A stretch of 48,241 nucleotides of DNA, taken from Gammaproteobacteria bacterium. Lineage in GTDB: Bacteria; Pseudomonadota; Gammaproteobacteria; Natronospirales; REEB76. Below the pieces are notes generated by a model. It did no database searches, was not told the origin of the DNA, and was given only the letters and a program-made list of their open reading frames with translations. The position numbers and the translations under genes are program-made. Within the stretch, counting starts at the first letter, position 1. Every line of letters starts with the position of its first letter. Shown in pieces: positions 43,038 through 48,241 of this stretch. The stretch covers positions 1 to 48,241 of the forward strand of contig JAGWOR010000018.1 in NCBI GenBank assembly GCA_028870845.1, read 5' to 3'.

Positions 43038-43116
43038 GACTCCTCTGAACTCACTATGGGTTCAGTAGGAGTCATTAGCCCTTTTTTGGGCGGTTGTGGG
43101 CGGACTCCATCACCAC
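43038..43116 (-). promoter_or_regulatory. Fluoride riboswitch (crcB motif) controlling translation
   Basis: Read on the minus strand, the aptamer starts GGTGATGGAGTCCGCC (43114-43099), then has ACAACCGCCC, an A-rich turn and GGGCTAATGACTCCTAC, ending at 43065. The landmarks GATGGAGTC, CCGCC, GGGCTAATGACTCC and their order match crcB-motif aptamers such as those of Bacillus cereus and Thermotoga petrophila (from memory). After the aptamer, GACTCCTACTGAAC can pair with GTTCAGAGGAGTC (43050-43038), hiding the GAGGAG ribosome-binding site. In the fluoride-bound form GACTCC is instead needed by GGAGTC of the aptamer, which frees the site. This predicts an ON switch acting on translation. Confidence 0.92.
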
Positions 43117-43131
43117 GCTTATACGGCACCA

Positions 43132-43160
43132 AGAATCCACAATTCAACGCGCGATGTCAA
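43132..43160 (-). promoter_or_regulatory. Sigma70-type promoter directly before the fluoride riboswitch
   Basis: On the minus strand a perfect -35 TTGACA (43160-43155) is followed after 17 bases by GATTCT (43137-43132). Transcription would start near 43125, about 11 bases before the aptamer. TTGAAT-N18-TATAAG (-10 at 43123-43118) is an overlapping alternative but would start at or slightly inside the aptamer. Confidence 0.6.
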
Positions 43161-43379
43161 CCGCATCGATGCGATCTTATGCAGAAATTATTTTTATTCA
43201 CGGGCGGGGGATTTGATGGATATTAGCGGCCGCCGCCCCAGCCAAGGGGCGCACAGCTAAACAAGTGATGGCCGCCGTCTGCGACACCCGCCACTTTTAG
43301 CCTCCGGCATCAAGTCAGGCCCCTAGCGGGGTCCTGGTTCAGGCGGGCGTGCTCCACAAGCAACGACCATCTATAAATA

Positions 43380-43421
43380 ACACTACGCCTATTGCACCCG
43401 TAACGCGTTGATCCAGGTCAC
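43380..43421 (-). promoter_or_regulatory. FNR/ANR-type box upstream of the fluoride/Ehr operon
   Basis: TTGATCCAGGTCAC at 43408-43421 matches the dyad except for the last base. On the minus strand TAGTGT at 43385-43380 could be a -10, which would centre the box at -41.5 for a start near 43373. That is about 260 bases before the aptamer, so it would be a second, distal promoter or belong to an unrecognised transcript. Confidence 0.45.
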
Positions 43422-43478
43422 CCAAACAGCCAATTCACGCGGGCGCCGTGGCTTCAGGCCTGTAGGTTTTTATGGTGC

Positions 43479-43496
43479 GCTGGCGCTGGAGCCAGC
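43479..43496 (-). terminator. Hairpin after the fusion oxidoreductase gene
   Basis: GCTGGC (43479-43484) pairs with GCCAGC (43491-43496) around 6 bases, 15 bases past the stop at 43512 on the minus strand. No T-run follows, so the call is weak. Confidence 0.35.
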
Positions 43497-43511
43497 AACG
43501 CCGGCCGCCAA

Positions 43512-45185
43512 TTACCGGCCGGCGGCCGGGGACGCGCGCCGGGCTTCCTGCAGATATTGATGCACGTTCTGCACCGCTCCGGCGCCCTCGCCCACCGCCG
43601 CCGCCACCCGTTTTGCCGAACCGCGGCGCACGTCACCCACTGCGAATACGCCCGGCAGGCTGGTTTCATAGCTCATGGGTTCGCGGGCCAGCGGCCACCC
43701 GGCGCGGTCCACATCGTGGCCGCTGCGGATAAAACCCTTGTGGTCGCATTGCACGGATCCGGCCACCCAGCCGGTGTTGGGCAAGGCCCCGATCAATACG
43801 AACAGCAGGCGTGCGGGGATGTATTGCATGTGCCCGCTGGCACTGTCTCGAATCGCCAGCTGCTCCAGTAGTTCGCTGCCATCTCCGCTTACAATTTCCG
43901 TGCCCATCCGCACGTCGATATTGGGGGTGCTCCTGATCTGCTGAACCAGATAGTCGGACATGCCCTTTTCCAGAGTCCCGGCTCGCACGATCAGGGTAAC
44001 CCGGCTGGCAAATGCAGCCAGGTGGATGGCGGCTTGGCCGGCGGAGTTGCCTCCGCCCACCACCGCCACGTCCAGGCCGTTCACCAGGCGCGATTCGCCG
44101 AAGGTTGTGTAAAAAATGCTCCGGCCCACGAAGCGTTCCAGGTTCGGCACCTCCAGGCGCCGGTATTTCGCGCCGGTGGCGATCACCACGGTTTGGGCCT
44201 CGATCTCACGGCCGTCGGACAGCATCAGGATTCTCCTGCCGCCGTGGGCGCGCAGCGTTGATACTTCTCGGGCGAACACGAATTTTGCGCCGAACAGCCA
44301 AGCCTGCTGGTAAGCACGCTGGGTGAGTTCGGCGCCGCTGATGCCGCGCGGGAATCCCAGGTAATTTCGGATCAGCGAACTGGCGCCGGCTTGTCCGCCG
44401 ATCACGTGGCTTTCGATTACCAGGGTGCGCAAGCCTTCGGATCCGGCGTATACCGCGGCCGTAAGCCCCGCGGGACCGGTGCCAATCACCGCCACTTCAC
44501 AGGAAAGTTCGCCGGGACTTTCGCCCACCGCGTCCATGATCTGCGCATCCGTTGGGTTGGCCAGCACTTCACCGTCGTGCAGGAACACCGCTGGCAACTT
44601 TGGCGGCTGGGTCCCGCGTTCTTGAATGAGACGAATGGCGGCGGGCGAACCAGTCTGCAGGAAGCCGTAGGGAATGCCGTTGCGGTTCAGCAGCTCGCGG
44701 ATTTCATTGGTGCGCGGGTCCTGTGGCTCACCCACGATGTGCACCAGTTCCATCCCGGGGCGGTGGATGCGGGTCCATTCCGCCAGGAACTCGCTGATCA
44801 GCGGATACAGGTGCACTTCCGCTGGCGTCCAGGGTTTGTACAGGTAATTGTCCAGTTCGCCCAGAGCGCAGGCCTGCAGAATGGTGGGCGAAGCTTCACG
44901 GTCGCCCCAGTCCACCAGCAGCGCGCGCTTCGCACTGGGCAACAGGGTACGCACCTTGCCGAGGAACTCACGGCCGGTCATTTCCGGCATGCGCTGGTCA
45001 GCGATCACCAGGGCCAGCTCCTCGCTTTCCTGCGCCAGCTTGCCGATGGCTTTCAGGGCCGCTAGCGGGGACAAGTGGGAGACCACGTGGTAATCGCCGC
45101 CGAAACGCCGCGCCAGCGCGTTCAGCATGGCGGCCAGTGCTTCGGGATCGTCGTCGACTATACAGATAGCGGGTCTTTCGGCCAT
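43512..45185 (-). CDS. Response-regulator receiver fused to a thioredoxin-reductase-like FAD/NAD(P)H oxidoreductase
   Basis: The 557-residue chain has three parts. Residues 1-135 are a receiver domain: the acidic cluster VDDDPEAL, phospho-acceptor D63 in VIADQRMPEMTG, and the conserved Lys in NYLYKPW. Residues about 140-225 resemble a small thioredoxin/glutaredoxin-like domain but lack the CxxC pair. Residues about 230-545 are a class II flavin reductase with FAD motif AVIGTGPAGLTAAVYAGSEGLRTLVIE, NAD(P)H motif VAVVGGGNSAGQAAIHLA and GVFAVGDVRRGSAKRVAAAVGEGAGAV. Where thioredoxin reductases have CATCDG, this protein has FYTTFGES, so there is no redox-active disulfide. A role in redox signalling is inferred. 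No histidine kinase is adjacent. Confidence 0.9.
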   Translation of the reverse strand: MAERPAICIVDDDPEALAAMLNALARRFGGDYHVVSHLSPLAALKAIGKLAQESEELALVIADQRMPEMTGREFLGKVRTLLPSAKRALLVDWGDREASPTILQACALGELDNYLYKPWTPAEVHLYPLISEFLAEWTRIHRPGMELVHIVGEPQDPRTNEIRELLNRNGIPYGFLQTGSPAAIRLIQERGTQPPKLPAVFLHDGEVLANPTDAQIMDAVGESPGELSCEVAVIGTGPAGLTAAVYAGSEGLRTLVIESHVIGGQAGASSLIRNYLGFPRGISGAELTQRAYQQAWLFGAKFVFAREVSTLRAHGGRRILMLSDGREIEAQTVVIATGAKYRRLEVPNLERFVGRSIFYTTFGESRLVNGLDVAVVGGGNSAGQAAIHLAAFASRVTLIVRAGTLEKGMSDYLVQQIRSTPNIDVRMGTEIVSGDGSELLEQLAIRDSASGHMQYIPARLLFVLIGALPNTGWVAGSVQCDHKGFIRSGHDVDRAGWPLAREPMSYETSLPGVFAVGDVRRGSAKRVAAAVGEGAGAVQNVHQYLQEARRASPAAGR

Positions 45186-45682
45186 GTCCTGCCTCCTGCT
45201 GACATTGTGAACATCCGTTTCTAAAAGACCGATTTAGTGCGTGATGAAGTTACCAGCAATAAACGCCCAATAGCTTACCCGAGAATTACAACGGCTGCAG
45301 ATACGCAGAAAACAGCCACATGTGGGCCTGATTTTCCGGTTTGGACGATGTGAAGCGGAAGCCATAAATATCGATAAGCCATCGAAATGCACACACGGTT
45401 AGTTGCAGATTAAGGCGCCGTCACCCGCCTTTGACATTGTTTTAGACATCGCTTTTTGCATGTAGTTCGAATCCAAACAGGCATGCAGTCACGACCATGA
45501 AGGCAACGCAGCAAGTGCGCGACTTTGCACACGCCGGTCGCGCGCAATTAAATTTAAGTATGCATTGAATTTTCGCCGGATACGGGGAATTACATTTCGT
45601 TCACCCCGCGCCGTCGTCCGCGCGCGCGCGTAGAGTGAATCCGGTAACCAAAGAACTCAACCCACAGCAAGGAAGGTGACGT
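45186..45682. other. 497-base divergent intergenic region
   Basis: It must contain promoters for the fusion oxidoreductase (leftward) and the small lipoprotein (rightward). Visible elements are a TTGACA at about 45433, a moderately AT-rich part (45540-45600) and a (CG)6 run at 45619-45630. No open frame of note and no recognised RNA. Confidence 0.4.
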
Positions 45683-45958
45683 ATGAAAAGGCTATTCACA
45701 AAAGCAGGTTTACTGGCAGCGGTAGCGCTCATGGCACTGACAGGCTGCGCCGCCATGCCCTACCACACCGCGACGAACCGGTATTCCATTTCCAACGAAG
45801 GCAGTCTGTATAACGGCTATTGCTGGTATAACGGCTGTGCACCCTATGTGTATGGCCCGGACTTCGGTTTCGGCTATGGATGGTACCCGGATGAGGACGG
45901 CGGCGATGGCTTTATCGGCGGCGGCGACGGTTTCGATGACGGCGGTCCCGGACGGTAA
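45683..45958 (+). CDS. Small lipoprotein with a Gly/Asp-rich C-terminus
   Basis: A lipoprotein signal (MKRLFTKAGLLAAVALMALTGCA; lipobox LTGC) and a strong ribosome-binding site (AAGGAAGG) support a real 91-residue gene. The mature part is rich in Tyr, Gly and Asn (NRYSISNEGSLYNGYCWYNGC, then YGPDFGFGYGWYPDEDG) and ends in a Gly/Asp run (DGGDGFIGGGDGFDDGGPGR). It contains two further cysteines that could form a disulfide. Function unknown. Confidence 0.75.
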   Translation: MKRLFTKAGLLAAVALMALTGCAAMPYHTATNRYSISNEGSLYNGYCWYNGCAPYVYGPDFGFGYGWYPDEDGGDGFIGGGDGFDDGGPGR

Positions 45959-45994
45959 ACCCGGGCGCAATCCGCACACACGCCCAATCACGGT

Positions 45995-47620
45995 CTAATA
46001 GTGCGGATCGAACATCTGCGCGCGCACATCGGCCGGCACGTCGGCGGGTTTGGGCTTGCCGGCCAGGCCACGCCGGTAGGCGGTTTCGGCCACGGCCGCG
46101 GCAATCCGCGCCGAAATCTCCCGCACGCGCGGCAGAGCGGGATACAGGCTGCCTTGGTCCAGGTCCTGCTGGGTCACCAGCAGCGCGAGTGTGTGGGCCG
46201 CGTCCATGAACATCTCATCGGTGATGCGGCGCGCGCGGCTGGCGATCGCCCCCAGGCCCACGCCCGGGAAGATGTAGCAGTTGTTGCCCTGCCTCGGGAT
46301 ATAGGTCTTGCCGCCATGATTCACTGGATCAAAGGGACTGCCGCTGGCAAACAGCACGCGTCCCTGGGTCCAGCGGTAGGCCTCCTCGGCCGTGCATTCG
46401 GCCTGGGAAGTGGGATTGGAAAGCGCAAACACGATGGGCCGCTCATGATTGCGCGCCATTGCCTCCAGCACCTCCCGGGTGAAAGCGCCGCTGACGGCGG
46501 CCACCCCGATGATGGCGGTCGGTTTGAGGGCCTGGATGGCGGCGAGCAAATCGCCGACGGGCGCATGCTCGTGGGCATAGGGCAGTTTGTGCTCCGCCAG
46601 GCCGGCGCGGCCTTTCACCACCAGCCCGCGCGAATCCACCATCCAGCAGCGCTGCCGCGCTTGCGCTTGCGTGAGCCCCTCGGATTTCATGGCGGTTACG
46701 ACCAGGTCGGCGATGCCGGCGGCGGCCTCCCCTGCGCCCAGGAACAGCATTTTCTGTTGGGTGATGCTGCCGTGGGTAATGCGCAGGGCCGAGAAGATGC
46801 CCGCCAGGGCCACGGCCGCGGTGCCCTGGATATCATCGTTGAACGTGCACAGCTGATCGCGGTATTTCGCCAGCAGCCGGAATGCATTGTGATTGGCAAA
46901 GTCCTCGAACTGCACCACCACTCCCGGAAACCTTTCGGTAGCGGCGGAGATAAATTCATCCAATAGCCCGTCGTAGGCGGCGCCCGTAAGGCGCGGCTGG
47001 CGCAGCCCCACATAGAACGGATCCTGGAGCATTTCCACGTTGTTGCAGCCCACGTCGAGCGTGACCGGCAGGCAGAGTTGCGGATGCACCCCGGCACAGG
47101 CGGTATACAGCGCCAGCTTGCCCACCGAAATCCCCATGCCATTGGCGCCCAGGTCGCCCAGGCCGAGAATGCGCTCGCCGTCGGTGACCACGATGATGCC
47201 CGCCCGATAGGGCCAGTTTTGCAACAGCTGCCGGATCTTGCCGCGGTCATTGGCGCTGATGAACAAACCCCGCGGGCGCTGGAAAATCTGGCCGAACTTC
47301 TGGCAGGCCTGGCCGACCGTGGGTGTGTACACCAGCGGCATGATCTCGTCGATGTGCTCGCACAGCACCCGAAAATACAGGGATTCGTTGCGGTCGTGCA
47401 GGGAATTCAGCGCCACGAATTTCTCCAGCGGATCCGTCAGCTTGCGCAGGTGCGTGAGCACGCGCTGGGCCTGCTCATCCTGGGTGAGCACGCGCGGCGG
47501 CAGAAGGCCGCGCAGGCTGTACTGGTCGCGCTCGGCTTCGGTGAAGCCGGTTCCATGGTTCAGGGCCGGGTCCCGCAGCAGCGCGAGACCGGACGGCATT
47601 GCAAGCTTATCCTTTGACAT
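45995..47620 (-). CDS. maeA: NAD-dependent malic enzyme (malate dehydrogenase, oxaloacetate-decarboxylating)
   Basis: It converts malate and NAD+ to pyruvate, CO2 and NADH. The 541-residue sequence has the malic enzyme signatures MPLVYTPTVGQACQKFG, GIIVVTDGERILGLGDLGANGMGISVGKLALYTACAGV (substrate and catalytic region), FNDDIQGTAAVALAGI and the nucleotide-binding FLGAGEAAAGIADL. The catalytic Tyr (in YTPTVG), the Lys of GISVGKL and the metal-binding acidic residues (VQFEDF, FNDDIQG) are all visible. The length fits the long, SfcA/MaeA-type family. NAD preference is taken from the family. ATG at 47620 has no strong ribosome-binding site. It appears to be a single-gene unit. Confidence 0.96.
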   Translation of the reverse strand: MSKDKLAMPSGLALLRDPALNHGTGFTEAERDQYSLRGLLPPRVLTQDEQAQRVLTHLRKLTDPLEKFVALNSLHDRNESLYFRVLCEHIDEIMPLVYTPTVGQACQKFGQIFQRPRGLFISANDRGKIRQLLQNWPYRAGIIVVTDGERILGLGDLGANGMGISVGKLALYTACAGVHPQLCLPVTLDVGCNNVEMLQDPFYVGLRQPRLTGAAYDGLLDEFISAATERFPGVVVQFEDFANHNAFRLLAKYRDQLCTFNDDIQGTAAVALAGIFSALRITHGSITQQKMLFLGAGEAAAGIADLVVTAMKSEGLTQAQARQRCWMVDSRGLVVKGRAGLAEHKLPYAHEHAPVGDLLAAIQALKPTAIIGVAAVSGAFTREVLEAMARNHERPIVFALSNPTSQAECTAEEAYRWTQGRVLFASGSPFDPVNHGGKTYIPRQGNNCYIFPGVGLGAIASRARRITDEMFMDAAHTLALLVTQQDLDQGSLYPALPRVREISARIAAAVAETAYRRGLAGKPKPADVPADVRAQMFDPHY

Positions 47621-47745
47621 TGGGTTTCCGATTGCGGATGAGGTGAATTACCTGGACAGTATCCATGCACCTGATCCGGGGGTCGCGAGAAGTGTATGTT
47701 CCGAAGGCGCCTTGACGCAAGCCGGAAAGTCAAAGCCATGACGAA

Positions 47746-47988
47746 TTAGCTTTGAGAATTATTCCGCATTCCCAGGGTGTAGCGCCCGGACTCCACATCC
47801 AGCACGCAATGAAACGGCCGGCCGTCTTCGTTGCCGGCAAAGCCCGGCGCGCGCATGAAGATCACGCTGCCGGGCGGTGCTGAAATATCATGGGGATTGT
47901 TGCCGGCGCGGTCGGCAGAAACGCAAAAGCGCGCCGAACCTTCCAGCACAGCGATGACCGCCAGATCTATATGAATGAATAAATTTTG
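47746..47988 (-). pseudogene. C-terminal fragment of an unidentified protein (possible oxygenase-like)
   Basis: The frame is open from just after a TGA at about 47989 to TAA at 47746, about 80 codons, with no convincing start except GTG 47949. The translation (HIDLAVIAVLEGSARFCVSADRAGNN, then PPGSVIFMRAPGF, then PFHCVLDVESGRYTLGMRN) looks like the beta-rich end of a cupin-type enzyme, perhaps an iron/2-oxoglutarate oxygenase. The N-terminal part is missing exactly where the sequence turns AT-rich. It is therefore read as a truncated gene. Confidence 0.5.
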
Positions 47989-48241
47989 TCAGACCGGATG
48001 TATTCGTAATATAAAATTGACAATTACCAATAAAAACCATGCAACTAAAACAATTAATATTATTTTCGCTTTTTTTACTTGTTTTGCGTAAGTAATCGGA
48101 TGTTTATTTTTATCTAGTTTCCATAAATACAGAATTAAAAATAATATTGTAACAACCGCAAATATCGCAGTAACAAACATCAAAGCAAGAACTAACGGTA
48201 TAAGTTTCAAAGTTAAATTATTTTAGATAATACATTTATAC
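47965..48241. other. Abrupt AT-rich segment at the right edge
   Basis: From about 47965 to the end GC content falls to roughly 25-30 %, against about 60 % to the left. The change is sharp and coincides with the break in the truncated gene. It is either a transferred segment or a join between unrelated sequences in assembly. Confidence 0.8.
47989..48210 (-). CDS. Small two-helix membrane protein in AT-rich sequence
   Basis: A 73-residue frame from TTG 48210 encodes two transmembrane helices (LALMFVTAIFAVVTILFLILYLW and IILIVLVAWFLLVIVNFIL) with a basic loop (KLDKNKHPITYAKQVKKAK) between them. No family is recognised. The start codon is non-standard and no ribosome-binding site is evident. In DNA this AT-rich, hydrophobic frames arise easily by chance, but the basic loop and clean helices give some support. 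Confidence 0.35.
   Translation of the reverse strand: MKLIPLVLALMFVTAIFAVVTILFLILYLWKLDKNKHPITYAKQVKKAKIILIVLVAWFLLVIVNFILRIHPV

Larger units (their letters stand above)
43117..43511. other. GC-rich non-coding stretch with hairpins between the Ehr operon and the fusion oxidoreductase
   Basis: No gene longer than about 20 codons is open here. Besides the two promoters it contains stems GCCCC/GGGGC (about 43245-43260) and CCCC/GGGG (about 43319-43330), and a short AT-rich patch at 43179-43200. No tRNA or known RNA family is recognised. It could be leader sequence of the distal promoter or an unknown RNA. Confidence 0.45.

Noticed and set aside
34419-43116. Reading the hyf-like operon as a working hydrogenase-4 or formate hydrogenlyase
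   Set aside because: The large subunit lacks the nickel ligands and the protease-cleaved tail; no formate dehydrogenase or hyp maturation gene is in the window.
43161-43420. A tRNA or second riboswitch in the stretch upstream of the fluoride aptamer
   Set aside because: No cloverleaf with a T-loop consensus, and no second copy of the crcB landmarks on either strand.
45619-45630. (CG)6 run as a special element
   Set aside because: Only six repeats in GC-rich DNA; no further sign of function.
1-48241. CRISPR arrays, insertion sequences, integrases or attachment sites
   Set aside because: No regularly spaced repeats, transposase or integrase genes, or terminal inverted repeats were seen in the window.

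Overview
The window is a dense, GC-rich (roughly 60 %) bacterial chromosome segment. A System I cytochrome c maturation block, a BamE-like lipoprotein, MipA/OmpV and other outer-membrane barrel proteins, a YbhGFSR-type exporter and a lipid A deacylase (PagL-like) fragment point to a Gram-negative proteobacterium, most likely gammaproteobacterial. The lineage is an inference; no rRNA or tRNA gene is present to settle it.

Layout. (1) 1-503: start of a PagL-like outer-membrane deacylase running off the left edge. (2) 657-3101: a NiCoT nickel/cobalt transporter and a ferritin-VIT iron/manganese transporter. (3) 3139-11220, minus strand: a complete nine-gene V/A-type ATPase operon in the transcribed order G/H-C-I-K-F-E-A-B-D. 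(4) 11344-17216, minus: ccmF-G-H-I for haem attachment to c-type cytochromes, followed by an APH-like/P-loop fusion protein. (5) 17822-22888, plus: a membrane-fusion protein, a tandem ABC ATPase and two ABC-2 permeases. (6) 23026-25722, plus: an ECF sigma factor, its zinc-type anti-sigma factor, a small exported protein and a PAP2-like protein, behind a good autoregulatory ECF promoter. (7) 25807-31143, plus: a GT4 glycosyltransferase, a polysaccharide deacetylase and three outer-membrane barrel proteins; a dihaem cytochrome c4-like gene follows. (8) 31962-34293, minus: two lipoproteins, one built of four internal repeats. (9) 34419-43116, minus: the most interesting region. A fluoride riboswitch precedes a 32-codon leader ORF and an operon encoding a six-subunit complex related to hydrogenase-4 and complex I, then crcB, a DUF190 gene and an unknown gene. 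The large subunit lacks all four nickel-binding cysteines, so this should be an energy-converting-hydrogenase-related (Ehr-type) complex rather than a hydrogenase. (10) 43512-47620: a response-regulator/thioredoxin-reductase-like fusion, a small lipoprotein and NAD-malic enzyme. (11) 47746-48241: a truncated gene joined to about 270 bases of very AT-rich sequence, which may be a transfer boundary or an assembly join.

Regulation. Five intergenic sites fit the FNR/ANR pattern TTGAT-N4-(G/A)TCAA at 8 or more of 10 positions. They lie upstream of the nickel transporter, the V-ATPase operon, ccmF, the ABC exporter and the fluoride/Ehr operon. Each has a TAnnnT -10-like hexamer placed so that the box would centre about 40-44 bases before the start of transcription, the usual spacing for activation. 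Together these suggest that respiration, ion pumping and metal uptake are linked to an oxygen- or redox-sensing regulator not encoded here.
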